Shown here: positions 41,020-53,796 of the stretch, piece after piece | Layout of the letters: each line of letters begins with the position of its first letter | Position numbering within the stretch: position 1 is the first letter of the stretch | Assembly (NCBI RefSeq): GCF_963678635.1 | Contig: NC_087067.1 | Location: forward strand, 12,261,716 to 12,325,715 | DNA from: Symsagittifera roscoffensis | Lineage: Eukaryota > Xenacoelomorpha > Acoela > Convolutidae | Direction: 5' to 3' | DNA length: 64,000 nt | Notes under the pieces: generated by a model | The model's database searches: none | Told to the model about the DNA's origin: nothing | Seen by the model: only the letters and a program-made list of their open reading frames with translations | Program-made: the position numbers and the translations under genes

Positions 41020-42444
41020 TTGACCACAATCTCGAAAAGTTCTGGACGAAGGGTTCTTGCTGTAAAGAGAGATGCGATGGGACAAGTGGAGCGGTTCAAA
41101 GCCCGATATTTAGTGAAAAGATTCATGCAAGTGCAAGGACTTGACTTCAATGATGCGTTTGCTCCAATCTGTAAGTTTGAAACAAAGAGGATACTGCTGG
41201 CTCTGGGGGCACAAGATGATCTTGTACTTCATCAGATGGATGTTAAGTCAGCCTTCGTCAACTCTCCTCTAGCAGAGACAGTGTACATGGAGCAGTCAGA
41301 GGGGTTCAGCAGCGATGACAGCCAAGTGTGCTTGCTACAACGAAGTCTCTACGGGCTGTGGCAGGCAGGAAGAGACTGGTATCAGACGCTGAGCACTTTC
41401 CTACTTGATGAAGGGTTGACTAGAAGTAGCAACGACTTCTGTTTGTTGACGATGAGGGGATCAAACGATGCAATGATTTATGTGCTGGTCTGGGTAGATG
41501 ACATCATCAGTGGGTGCAGATGGCAAGACGAAGTTTACAAGCTGAGAAGCCGTTTTTTTCGAACGATTCAAGATGGATGACAGAGGTGCATTGTCTTGGT
41601 TCCTGGAGACTGGGACGGTAACAGTAAATCAATCTCGTTACATCGACGACTGCTTGGAGCGTTTTGGCCTTGCTGAATGCAAACCAGTGGGCACACCAGC
41701 GGACATCAGCGCACAACTGTCGAAGAAGGGCTGCCCTGAAGCTGGGTCAGCAGAGGCAGTATCCATGAAGGCTGAGGACCACAGAGGCACTGTGGGCTCA
41801 TTATTTTACATAGCTAAATAAACAAGGCCTGATATCCTAGCTACTGAGAATCCGGGAAGGGTGCGTTGGATGGCTGCAAAGAGGGTTCTTCGTTACCTGA
41901 AGGGGAGCAAAGATCTGGAGCTGTGCTACACTAAGGAAGCTGGTGGTGTAAAACTCTATGGATCCGCAGATGCTGACTGGGCTAGCGATTTGGATGATAG
42001 AAGGTCAACTACTGGCTACAGCTTTCATTTGCAGAAGGCAGGGCAGCACTTAGTTGGAGCACCAAGAAACAACCAATTGCAGCCATATCTACCAGTTGGG
42101 CTGAGTACCAAGCAACAGCGGTTCAAGAGGCTCTATATCTGCGATCACTTCTCGATGAGATGGGCGTAGTTATTGACGGACCAACTGTCATCAAGGAGGT
42201 CAACCAGAGCTGTATCAAGATGTGCAAGAATCCTGTGATGCAGAAGCGAACGAAACACATCGATGTGAAATACCACTTTGTTGGAGATCGAGAGGAAGAT
42301 GAGGCAGTTGAACTCCAATTTTGTCCGACTGAGTTCATGGAAGCTGACTGGTGGAGAAAAGCCCTGAGCAAGGCTAAGGTGGAACAGCATCGTCGAACCT
42401 TGATGGGTTCCAGCCTGGCATTGGACAAAGCCAATTCAGCCTGA
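41020..42444 (+). pseudogene. pol: copia reverse transcriptase and RNase H remnant
   Basis: RT in frame 41020-41580: KARYLVKRFMQVQGLDFNDAFAP, HQMDVKSAFVN (motif with catalytic Asp), SLYGLWQAGRDWY and WVDDIISG (the YVDD box as WVDD). A frame change near 41573 leads to the thumb part and a stop at 41819. RNase H continues in 41861-42169 (GSADADWASDLDDRRSTTGY) and 42160-42444 (TKHIDVKYHFVGD), again in different frames. Confidence 0.8.
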
Positions 42445-42451
42445 GTGGGGG
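42443..42451 (+). promoter_or_regulatory. copia polypurine tract
   Basis: GAGTGGGGG directly before the 3' LTR, the expected second-strand primer site. Confidence 0.65.
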
Positions 42452-42677
42452 TGTTGAGAACAAGGTCAACTAGTGGTCTCAAACTAATTAATTAGTCATT
42501 AATTAATTAACTGGTACTTTTGTGATGCTTAGTTTGTCATGTCATTTATATTCGCATCTTTCAATTCTATCTTCAACAATAACTACTTCTTCTCAATCCT
42601 CAGTTCAAACCTCAGATTCTATCTCAGTCTCTAACCCCAGCTCTTAATTTTAGTTGCTCTAACACTGAATCTTAACA
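42452..42677 (+). repeat. copia 3' LTR
   Basis: 226 bp, from TGTTGAGAACAAGG to CTGAATCTTAACA, with the TG...CA ends expected of LTRs. It differs from the 5' LTR at about a dozen positions. Confidence 0.8.
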
Positions 42678-45600
42678 AAATCCGCCCTGCTTTTTTGTAA
42701 TTCTGCAATTCCTCAAGGATTAAGAGTTGATGAACGTAAATCAGAGTTTTGCGTACGTCGAAATAGTTTTTTTTTGGGAAAAATGCATTCATACTAACAG
42801 ATGAATACTGATGAATAAGTAGACCTTTGGAAAGTGTGCACTTCAACCCATTAGGTTTATCGTTTAAAAAAACTTAACATTTCTGAGATATGGCTCCAAA
42901 ATTTTCTCATAAATATAACTAGGATAATAATTGTAAGAGAAAAAATAGGATGAAATACGAGTTTAAAGTAACTTAGCAAAAGTTAGATTTTCTCGTACTG
43001 ATTTTTTTTGAGTACGATTTAGATAACGACTTTTTTTGACTCTTTCAAATAGTATTGGTTTAACTTTTGACATAACTCCAAAATAGAATCGAATTATGGA
43101 AATTTTTCACAAATTTTTTTAGAAAATAGCTGAAATTTTTTTATTTGAACTGATTTTTTTATCCTCTGGAATAAAGTTTTTGAATCCCCCATCCCGTGCT
43201 CAGCCTCAACTTCTACTATCTGCCTCTGAAAACTTACCATTTTTTTAAAACTAAATTCGACTATAATGGATTATATGACACAAAAATATTGGAGTTATAA
43301 TCCGCTTTTAATCGATTGTAATTGGTTGTGTTTGAAACTTATAGACACTCTGTAAATGAAATTCCATCATAGTCGATTATAATCCATGAATTTTCAGTGC
43401 GAGAGTTAACTCGGGGTAATTTATGTATGTCTCCGAGGTAATGTAAATTGGATTCAAATACTGACAAAATATCCCAGCTTAGGTTAGTCATGGTGTCTTT
43501 TTGTTCTGAACTTGTTCAAAAACAAAAGATCAAACCATAGTACTTAAAAAATCTTCGAAAAAAAAATGTAAATAAGAGCAGCATAAAGAGACTTTCTTGT
43601 TCAATTGCTCTTCGGCTTTTGGTTTTAAATGTTATATGGTCCAGCTCGAGAGTCTTCAACCCAGGCGCGAATTAAAGGTTTGCTGAGAGACGGACTTTCT
43701 AAAATTTATTCCCAAATAGCGTCGTCCTTTTTTAGGTCCGAAAAATGTTCTCCCGCAACTCTAAAAGGAACTTTTTTGTGAGAAAGTTTCCGCTGTAAGC
43801 ACTTTAAAAAAAATAGGCCACAAATATCATTTTTATGTGCTTGTTTTCTAAATGTATTTTGCTTTTGGCGCGCGCTCCTCTGAAATAAGTATAGAATTGG
43901 CGCCAAAAGCGCCCTTTAGAAAAATTGTCAACCATAAACGTAGGTTTAAATTATAAGCCAAAGGGAGACGTTTCGGATTGTGAGTGATTCGGATCCATGG
44001 GGACGTAGCGAATCCCTAAATCTTTTGCTGCCTTGAACTTTAAATTTTGAATCACAACACAAGATATAGACTTACTTTAAAAAAAAAGACAGAAAAAACA
44101 CATTGAGAATCTTTCTGATCAATACTATATAGCAGAAGGATTTCTTAACTAATCCGCCCCTATGGTGCATAGTAACGAATTTCCAACCCTATAAAAATAT
44201 TTCAACGGTTAAGCATATATAATATTTGTTCGTGGTAAAACATCTCGGCTTTTGCAAAAGGGGAAGAAAACAGCAAAGAGAACCCAACAAATATTTTTAT
44301 GTGAATTAAAGCATGTGGTGGACTCCTCGACCAAAAGCCACTGATCACAAGTTGCTCTTACTGAGAACTCTGTAAGTTACTCTTTCCTGGCCAGTCATAA
44401 TATCTGAAGCCAGAAAAGCAGGCGGTTTAAGTTTACTCTAAGTTTAATTTAGGATTTAGATTTAGATTGACATACCTCGTTGTATGGGTAACTACTGACT
44501 CCGTACAGATTGGCAACTAACTTGGTAACTCAAAAGAGAAAAAAAGGTAACTAAAAAATAATCTCTTAATAATAACTCTGAGCGCTCGTTGCTCAATGTT
44601 TACGGACTGGCTGTGTTGTTAAAGGTGAGTTGACCTGCAGTACAATGATAAAGATATAAATATATCCATGTGTACATCAACTGGTTAATGCCAACCCGGC
44701 CGGATGACATAAATATTCGAGGTCGAGACATGTAACCCGAACTAGACAATGGCCTAATTTAAATTGGAGCTGAGCAAACTTATTCTTTTTTATTTTTTAA
44801 AAAAAATCACAATTATAAAATTTGAATAAATATAACCAATCTGTTTTCATTTAGAATCTAACTTCTTATTTTAGTTTTGATTTAGTTAGAAATTTTAGAG
44901 TAGGTTAATATTTCACAAGGTCACTCCTGAGGCTTCTCTCGTCAGGCTAAACGCCTGTAACATTCTTCGAAGTGTACTTTGTTAAGAGATAATTGGAATC
45001 TAACTTATTATTTATCATTAGAAGACATTAATGAAAGCCTTAATTTTGTAGCCTTAATTTTTTTATATTGTAAGATTTCTCATTTTGGAAAAAACTACTT
45101 AAACTGACTTACTTGGAAATGCTATTTTTGGGCTTGGAGCACTACATTTTGTAGAACACTTCACTCAGCAGAAAATAACTTCAGCTTTTAGGGATATATA
45201 TACCTTCTTGTGATTTTAATTATACATATAATTATACTCTCAGAAAAGCCCATTTTTCAGTGGAAAAAAGGCTGGGATCAACTTCAGCCAAATCAAGGTA
45301 ACAACTTCAACTTCAGGCAATCAGGGTAACAATGTTCTTTCGTATACCCAATGCACTTACGAGTTCAAATTCTGCACTGGATACTCACAAAACTTTATCC
45401 CCACAAATTTTTTTTCAAGAAGTTTCGAAAATGCCCCAAAAATTTTTTCTTTTTTTTTTCAACCACAAAACGAAATTTGTACTCACAAAAATTTTCCAAA
45501 ATACGTTACCGAGATACACAAAAATTGGATTTTTTTCGTTTCCCTTTTTCCGATAACTTTTTCAAAAACTCTCAAAACTTCTATTTTTTTTGTTTGGTAT

Positions 45601-46364
45601 GCTTATGTATGCCTTTATCAATGTTTGATTAATCAAAAATTCAAATTTTAAAAAATATTATCTCTAAAAAGCTTTGCCAAATTTTGAAAATTTCTTTATT
45701 TCAAAATATGATTTGTGTAAGACAACTCTCAGACAATTCAAATCATTTCAATGCATTGTAAATGCAAAACGCTGAAAACTTTGGTGAATCTTGTTTTTAG
45801 TGAGCCATAATTTGTATCACTGGTGTTCGCTTACGAGCACATCCCGAAAATGTTGAGAAATTCAAATTTAAAGAGATCAAATTTTTTAGTTTCTGGAAAA
45901 ATGTTAGTCATACAACTTCTACATATGAAAAATCACTAGTCATAGACCTTTTATGCATTTTTTTCTCATGTGGAATTGCGTGAGAAAACTATGAGTAACG
46001 TTTTTCCATATATGAAAATTGAATGACTACACTTTTGGTCAACCAGGGTAGGCGCAAAATTTTGTGTATGTATGTTCCTGAATTCCAGAGTCAAATATTT
46101 AAACGTGTTAAAACTTTGTCGGAACGATCAAAAAAATAAAAAATAAAAAAGAACAAAGAGAGCCTCCTTGTTGCGGAATCCGAAGTTCACAAAATAGACA
46201 GTGTGGCCTCGTAATGGCCGCGTTAAACTAGCATTGAATCGAAAAAAAAGAAAATATGAAGCAATGTAATTTAGGTTTATATCTTTGTGATTCTTGCAGC
46301 GCCAGCTGTTAGCTTTCGCTCCAATCATTCGTACAAAGGGAAAAAACTCTGTATCGGGTGAGTT
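42678..46364. other. AT-rich intergenic DNA without a recognisable gene
   Basis: No supported coding region. GATTATAATGGATTAT-like motifs at 43260-43400 are a diverged copy of the motif that builds the palindrome at 46.4-47.3 kb. Confidence 0.45.
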
Positions 46365-47325
46365 TTAGTTTTTTTTTCTTTTTTGTTTCCAATCAAATAA
46401 GTACATTTTTTTCCAATTTTTGGTCTACCCAAACCAAGCGCCATGGATTTTAATCAGTTATAATGGATTCCCGAGACATAATTATTCCATTATAACAAAA
46501 ATAATCCAGTATAATCCATTACAGATGTAAAACTCAGACAACGAAATTGATTATATTGCCGTTATAATCGTTTATTTATGCAAAAAAATCCATTATAATT
46601 CATTATAATTGATTATAGCCCAGTATTTTTGTTACTGAAATCAATTTATTTTGCCAAGATAATCCATTATAATTGATTATATTTAAAATTAAAATATATT
46701 GTAATCCATTCTAATTGATTATAATCAACTTTTTAGGAACTAAATTGGAATATCTTTGCAAAATGTATGCTATGACTTTTAATAAATGCCATTTCCCAAC
46801 GTCAGCCCCTCAAGTTTTTTCTCCGTCCCCCCAACTAAACTCTTTTAGTTCGGGGGATGTAGAAAAATTTTGAGGGAGTGACGTTGGGAATTGGCATTTA
46901 CTAAAAGGCATAGCATACATATTGCAAATTTCGTGCAACATTTTGAAATATTTTGCAATATTATTCAAATTAATCTTTTAAAAGTTTGATTATAATCGAT
47001 TATAATGGAATATAATAGATTTTTATTTCAAATATAATCAATTATAATGGATTATCTTTGCAAAAATAATCGATTTCACAAACAAAAATAGTGGATTATA
47101 ATCAATTATAATGGATTATAATGGATTTTTTTTTGCAAAAATAATCGATTCTAATGGCAATATAATTGATTTCGTTGACTGAATTTTACATCTGTAATAG
47201 ATTATACTGGATTATTTTTGTCTCGGAAATCCATTAAAATTGATTAAAACTTATGGCGCTCGGTGTGGGTAGACCAAAATTTGGAAAAAAGGTACTTGTT
47301 TTGCATGGAAAAGAAAAAAAGATGT
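46365..47325. repeat. ~1 kb imperfect palindrome rich in AATCCATTATAATTGATTAT
   Basis: The left arm (from ttttttccaattttt and GGTCTACCC near 46420) is mirrored by the right arm ending at GGGTAGACC near 47270, with the centre at about 46845 inside CCCCAACTAAA...TTTAGTTCGGGG. Both arms are filled with AATCCATTATAA/TTGATTAT words. Near the centre lies the AATGCCATTTCCCAACGTCA word, which recurs singly at about 47390 and 49160. A fold-back element is the best reading. Confidence 0.65.
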
Positions 47326-47662
47326 TTTGCTTGGAAAACAAAAATTTTGCTAATTTTGTAGGGAGTTTGCAAAATATATGCTATGCTTTTTACTAAATGC
47401 CATTTCGCAACGTCACCCTCCAAGTTTTCTTACGTTCCACCAACTAAAGAGGGAAGCGGTAAACTAGGGGGTCAATCATTAAGCCCCTCCCCAAAGTCTA
47501 GCAATAAATAACCCCCCCAACGTCTTCAATTTCAGTCGTTACTTAGAGTGATTTTTTTGGCCTTTACCCAAGCTGGTAATGCATTGTATTGAAAATTCAT
47601 TGCTCCAGAGGTAGCTAGCTAGATAGATAGATACCTAGATACATCAAAAGCCAGACAGAATG

Positions 47663-47700
<38 letters not shown>

Positions 47701-48147
47701 TGAAGAGAGGAAGAGAGAGACAGAGAGAAAAAAGGAGAGATAGAGAGAAAGATCTCAATCAGAAATTTTTTTAATTTGTCTATGAGTTCAATCGATCTTT
47801 TTTGGTTAAAACCTAAAGTTTGTTCTTCTTAAAAAAATTTTGCTCGATCAAAATATATGTACCCAAAATTTTCAGTTTGTGGTGCACCATATTCGCTCAT
47901 ATATTACAAAAAATCATTCATGCAACCCCATGTATTTAAACATACAACTAATCATTCAACATATGAAGTTCATATTTGAAACAAATGAGAGACAAAACAA
48001 AGAAAAAAATTTTGAAAAGTAATTCTTACTTGAAAGTGGGGGAATTACGCATGACATTTAGTTTAGTTCAAACACAAACAACCTTTAGATAACATAAAAA
48101 AAGCTATAAGTGATTCAAATTTCTGCTCCACTATCCCTTTAAACTGC
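47326..48147 (+). repeat. Duplicated blocks A and F, first copy
   Basis: Block A (47530-47760, ending in GAGA repeats) and block F (47775-48147, with TGCTCGATCAAAATATATG and GTTTGTGGTGCACCATATTC) recur at 52395-52985. F also recurs at 49690-50024 and 53450-53796. A 60-codon frame in F recurs in copies 1 and 3, but identity is DNA-level and no protein is inferred. Confidence 0.65.
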
Positions 48148-48320
48148 AGTAGTATAGATATACGACACTGGGATCGGGGGCAGGGGGGGGGGGGGTGATC
48201 TCTGCAGGGATCATAGGGTATAGATTATACCTAATGATCACTATGTAAATATTTGTACCTAATGAACCCTATGTAAAAACGTATACCTAATGATCCCTTT
48301 TTAATTTCTTTCGACTGAAT
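48148..48320 (+). repeat. Polinton-type terminus and short iteron run, copy 1
   Basis: AGTAGTATAGATATACGACA, GGATC plus G-run, then four iterons (TGATCCCTATGTAA... TATACCTAA type). It is preceded by aactgc, the same six bases that follow the inverted terminus at 56672. Confidence 0.65.
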
Positions 48321-49689
48321 TTTTTAATGAAAATTTTTAGAGAAATTTTGGGAATCAAACATTTCAAAATTTCAAATTTTTTGTTTTGCTGGTCATTTTC
48401 TTGCAAAAAATGTTGTCCAATTCGCCTATTTTTTTTATAACTGGCTATCTATACTAAATCTTACTTCGTTTTCCAATTTTTTGCATTTTTATCCTTCTCA
48501 TAGGAATACTATGCGACATTGGCTGTTTATTTTTGCTCGCGATTTTAGGTACCTCAAAAGTGTATGGAGTAAGTAAACATCCTGATCCTTCCCTGGAGGG
48601 GGAGGTGGTTGTAATTTGATCTTGTTTCTAAGCGGGAATTTTCCTCAGTTCTAAGTGGGCAGGACGTTAGTTGTGCTATAGGGGGAGGGGGAGATTCGTA
48701 ACAAGGTACCAAATTCGTACATGCTTAACATATCATTTCTCTCTTTATAGATTCGTTACAAGGTACCATAGGGGGGATAGTTAACATGATCCTTTTTTCG
48801 GGCTTTCATGGAACATCAAGCATGAATAAAATGTTAAAGAAAAATGCATCAACCTTGCTGGAAACAAAATTTTGTTGGGCCAATCAAACAAAAACACAAT
48901 CAATAATTGAATTATTTTTAATTAAGGTTTTTGCAAAAATACGATGCAAAGTTTGCAAATTTGTTTTGCCTCGTTTCATGCTTGTCGATATTAAAGATCT
49001 GCTGTTTTATTCTATTTTCCTCCATCATATTTTATTGTGCAGTCCTCAAAAACTATAAGTTGTTATTGTTTTTGACAGATGTATGACATCATATAACATC
49101 AATAGTCGGAGTTAAATTTTGCAGGACGTTTGCAAAATGTATGCTATGTCTTTTACTAAATGCGATGCCCCAACGTCACTCCCTCAAGCTTTTTTACGCT
49201 CCCCCCAACTAAAGAGGGGCGTAAACTGGGGGTGTCAATCATTAACCCCCTCCCCAAAGTCTACCAATAAAAAGCAGAAATTCACTGTCGTTGTTTAGTT
49301 TTTGTTTTCCTAAGAGTTGTTTTGCAGCTGTTTTGAAATTAGTTAGCACAAAAAACAGAGTGCTTTGATAATCAGTAACACAAGTTTAAAGGGATTTAAT
49401 TTATTTATTAGTTTTTTGTCTGGAATCAGAATCCTTGGAAACAAGTTGTTGAACCCTAAATTTTTTGACAACATTGACAACACTTTCGCTAAATATGCAC
49501 TGCAGATTGAAACTTCAAAAATGTCAATTAAGACTTAAAAATAGTTATATCTTCAAGCGCAGTGTTAAGTTCAGTTTAGACATACAACTAGGATTTCATA
49601 CAACTAGGATTTATCTATTCAATTCTGGAACACCATTGGGTTGTTATTTTGACTTTGTCTATGATTTCAATTGATATTTTTGTTGTTGA
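48321..49689. other. Unassigned sequence between iteron copies, includes block B
   Basis: No gene is convincing. 48650-48780 has G-rich tracts and a repeated CGTAACAAGGTACCA/CGTTACAAGGTACCAT pair. Block B (about 49130-49690, GGGGGTGTCAATCATTAACC and AAGCAGAAATTCACTGTCG) recurs at 52990-53420. Confidence 0.5.
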
Positions 49690-50024
49690 AACCTACAGTT
49701 TGTTCTTCTTAAAAAAGTTTTGCTCGATCAAAATATATGTACCCAAAATTTTCAGTTTGTGGTGCACCACATTCGCTCATATATTACAAAAAATCATTCA
49801 TGCAAACCCATGTTTTTAAACACAACTAATCATTCAACATATGAAGTTCATTTTTGAAACAAAAGAGACAAAACAAAGAAATACATTTTGAAAAGTAATT
49901 CATACTTGAAGGTAGGGGAATTACGCATGAATTTTAGCTTACACCAAACACAATAAACCTTTAGATAACATAAAAAGAAGCTATTTGTGACTCAAATTTC
50001 TGCTCCACTATCCCTTTAAACTGC

Positions 50025-51610
50025 ATTAGTATAGATATACGACACTGCGATGGGGGGGGGGGGGGGGGAGGGTGATCCCTACAGTGATCATTGGGTATAG
50101 ATTATACCTAATGATCCCTATGTAAAAAACTTTTACCTAATGATCTCTTTTTAAAAAATTTATACCTAATGATTCCTATGTAAAAAATTTATACCTATGA
50201 TCCCTTTGTATAGTTTTTATAGCTAAGGATCCCTATGTAAAATTTTATACCTAATGATCCCTATGTAAAAAATTTATATCTAATGATCCCTATGTATAAT
50301 TTTTATAGCTAATGATCCCTATGTAATTATTTATACCTTATGATCCCTATGTAAATTTTATACCTAATGATCCCTATGTAAAATATTTATAACTAGTGAT
50401 CCCCATGTAAATATTTATACCTAATGCTCCCTAAGTAAAATTTTCATACCTAATGATCCCTATGTAAAATTTTTATACCTAATGATCACTATGTATATTT
50501 TTATAGCTAATGATGCCTGGAAAATATTTTTACCTAATGATCCCTCTGTAAAAATGTGTACCTAATGATCCCTATGTAAAATATTTATTCCTGATGATCC
50601 CTATGTATAAATTTTCCAGCTAATGATCCCTATGTAAAAAATTAATACCTATGATCCCTATGTATAATTTTTATAGCTGATGATTCCTATGTAAAAGTTT
50701 AAACCTAATGATCCCTATGTAAATTATTTATACCTAATGATCCTTATGTATAATTTTTATAGCTAATGATCCGTATGTAAATAATTATACCTAATGATCC
50801 CTGTGTAAAATATTTATACCTAATGATCCCTAAGTAAAATATTAATACTTAATGATCCCTATGTAAATATTTATACCTAATAATCAATATGTAAAATATT
50901 TATACCTCATGATCCCTATGTATAATTTTTATAGCTAATGATCTCTATGTAAACATTTATACCTAATGATCCCTATGTAAATTATTTTTACCCAATAATC
51001 CGTAAGTATAATTTTCATAGCTAATGATCCCATGTAAAAAACTTCCAAAAAAAATTTTCAGACAAAAATTTCAAAAAAAAATTTTTTTTCAAATTTTTTT
51101 TCAATCTATGTATAAATGATGATCCCTATATATTTTGTTTCCTCAGTAAAACCAATGATCCCTATGTGTAAATAACGATCCCTATGTATAACCAATGATC
51201 CCTATGTATTACAAATGATCCCTATGTCTAACCAATGATCCTTATGTAAAACTATTGATCCCTATGTATAACCATTGATCTCTATGTATAACCAGGGGTC
51301 CCTATGTACAACTATGGATACCTATGTTGAACAAATGATACTTGAGTATAACTTATGAACACAGTGTAAAAGTATAAATCCTTTGTATAACTAATGATAT
51401 CACTTATAATCAATGATCTCTATGTTTAACCAATGATATCTATGTACATCTAAAGATCCCTAGTTGAAGTTTATGATCCTTTCTGTACCTAATAGTCCCT
51501 ATGCGTAACCAATCGCTCGTTTGTTTAACCATTAATCCCTAACTAAGTATAAATAACGATCCAAAAATATACAAATTGATCCTCCCTAAGTGTCATATGA
51601 TCCAATGTTA
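50025..51610 (+). repeat. Long iteron array, copy 2 (about 50 units)
   Basis: Starts ATTAGTATAGATATACGAC, a G-run, then about 32 degenerate ~29-bp units of the form AATGATCCCTATGTAAAAT plus TTTATACCT. After an A/T-rich break at 51045-51110 it continues with shorter ~20-bp units ACCAATGATCCCTATGTAT. It ends near 51600 in GAGA repeats. Confidence 0.8.
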
Positions 51611-51619
51611 AAAGGAGAG

Positions 51620-51730
51620 AGAATTAGTTAAGGGATAGAGACAGAGTAGATAGAGAGAGAGAGAGAGAGAGGAAGAGAGACGGAGAGAAAAAATAGAAGA
51701 GAGAAAGAGAAAGAGACAGAGAGAGAAACC

Positions 51731-51767
<37 letters not shown>

Positions 51768-51821
51768 GAAGAGAGAAAGAGAGAAAGAGAGAGATAGCTA
51801 GATATATAGATAGGTAGATAG

Positions 51822-51861
<40 letters not shown>

Positions 51862-51972
51862 CGAGAGAGCGAGAGAAAGACGGAGAGAGAGATAGAGAAA
51901 GATAGACAGATAAATAGATAGATAGACAGATAGACAGATTGAAAGAGAAAAAGAGAGAGAGGAAAGTGATAA

Positions 51973-52009
<37 letters not shown>

Positions 52010-52021
52010 TAAATAGATAGG

Positions 52022-52108
<87 letters not shown>

Positions 52109-52250
52109 CGAGAGAAAGACGGAGAGAGAAAGAGAGAGATAGACAGATAAATAGATAGATAGACAGATAGACAGATGGAAAGAGAAGAAACAGAGAGAGA
52201 GGAAAGTGATAAAGAGAGGTAGAGAGAGAGAAAGAGAGAGAGAGATCTCG
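51620..52250. repeat. GAGA/GATA microsatellite
   Basis: Compound (GA)n and (GATA)n repeats with two near-identical ~300-bp halves (51640-51960 and 51960-52250). The 236-aa Ser/Leu/Tyr reading frame on the minus strand is only the repeat translated. Confidence 0.9.
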
Positions 52251-52394
52251 AAATGAAAGTTAGTACGAAACAGTTTCTATGTGATTTATTTCTTCCCAAA
52301 AAGATCCTAATGAGAAATTTTATACCAATTGATCCCAAGCTGAACGTTCAATGGCAATAACCCCAATGGTTCTTTTGTGTAAGATGAAAACAAA

Positions 52395-53796
52395 TTCAGT
52401 CGTTACTTAGAATGATTTTTTTGGCCTTTACCAAGCTGGTAATGCATTGATTTGAAGATTCATTGCTCCAGAGGTAGCTAGCTAGATAGATAGATACCTA
52501 GATACATCAAAAGCCAGACAGAATGAGCGAGAGAGAGAGAGAGGAGAGAGGAAGAGAGGAAGAGAGAGAGAGAGAGAAAAAAAGGAGAGATAGAGAGAAA
52601 GATCTCAATCAAAAACTTTTTAACTTTGTCTATGAGTCCAATCGATCGTTTTTGGTTGAAACCTAAATTTTGTTCTTCTTAAGAAATTTTTGCTCGATCA
52701 CAATATATGTACCCAAACTTTTCAATTTGTGGTGCACCATATTCGCTCATATATTACAAAAAATCATTCATGCAACCCCATGTATTTAAACATACAACTA
52801 ATCATTCAACATATGAAGTTCATTTTTGAAACAAATGAGAGACAAAACAAAGAAAGATATTTTGAAAAGTAATTCTTAATTGAAAGTGGGGGAATTACGC
52901 ATGGCATTTAGTTTAGACCAAATACAATAAACCTTTAGATAACATAAAAAAAGCTATTTGTGAATCAAATTTCTGCTCCACAAACAATCCCTATAACTGG
53001 GGGTGTCAATCATTAACCCCCTCCCCAAAGTCTACCAATAATAAGCAGAAATTCACTGTCGTTGTTTAGTTTTTGTTTTCCCAAGAGTTATATTTTGCAG
53101 CTGTTTTGAAATTAGTTAGCACAAAAAACAGAGTGCTTTGATAATCAGTAACACCAGTTTAAACAGATTTAATTTATTTATTAATTTTTTGTCTGGAATC
53201 AGAATCCTTGGAAACAAGTTGTTGATCCCTAAATTTTTTGACAACATTGAAACACTTTCGCTAAATATGCACTGCAGATTGAAACTTGAAAAATGTCAGT
53301 TAAGACTTTAGAATGGTTTATATCTTCAAGCGCAGTGTTTAGTTCAATTTAGACATACAACTAGGATTTCATACAACTAGGATATTATCTATTTAATTCT
53401 GGAATACCATTGGGTTGTTATTTTGACTTTGTCTAGGAGTTCAATTGACCTTTTTCTTGTTGAAAGCTACAGTTTGTTCTTCTTAAAATTTTGCTCGATC
53501 AAAATATTTGTACCCAAAAGTTTCAGTTTGTGGTGCACCACATTTGCTCATATATTACAAAAAATAAATCATGCAAGCCTATGTTTTTAAACACACAACT
53601 AATCATTCAACATATGAAGTTCATTTTTGAAACAAAAGAGACAAAACAAAAAAATACATTTTGAAAAGTAATTCTTACTTGAAGGTGGGGGAATCACGCA
53701 AAAAATTTAGCTTACACCAAACACAATAAACCTTTAGATAACATAAAAAAAGCTATTTGTGACTCAAATTTCTGCTCCACTATCCCTTTAAACTGC
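52395..53796 (+). repeat. Duplicated blocks A-F-B-F, second copy
   Basis: A-F at 52395-52985 joins directly to B-F at 52990-53796. Compared with 47530-50024, the iterons of copy 1 and about 900 bp after them are missing at this junction. It is therefore a tandem duplication followed by a deletion. Confidence 0.65.
53791..53796 (+). repeat. Left 6-bp target duplication (aactgc) of the gapped element
   Basis: aactgc directly before the ATTAGTATAG end, identical to 56673-56678. Confidence 0.65.

Larger units (their letters stand above)
38385..42677 (+). mobile_element. Ty1/copia LTR retrotransposon, decayed but with both LTRs
   Basis: Full-length layout: LTR, primer-binding site, gag, protease, integrase, reverse transcriptase, RNase H, polypurine tract, LTR (integrase before RT marks copia). 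The coding part is broken by at least five frame changes, an in-frame stop and an internal deletion in integrase, so it is not functional. LTRs are co-linear but differ at about a dozen sites, so the insertion is old. Possible 5-bp duplication aaaac/aaatc is imperfect. Higher GC than its surroundings. Confidence 0.9.

Noticed and set aside
51628-52338. 236-aa Ser/Leu/Tyr-rich minus-strand frame
   Set aside because: Pure translation of GAGA/GATA microsatellite.
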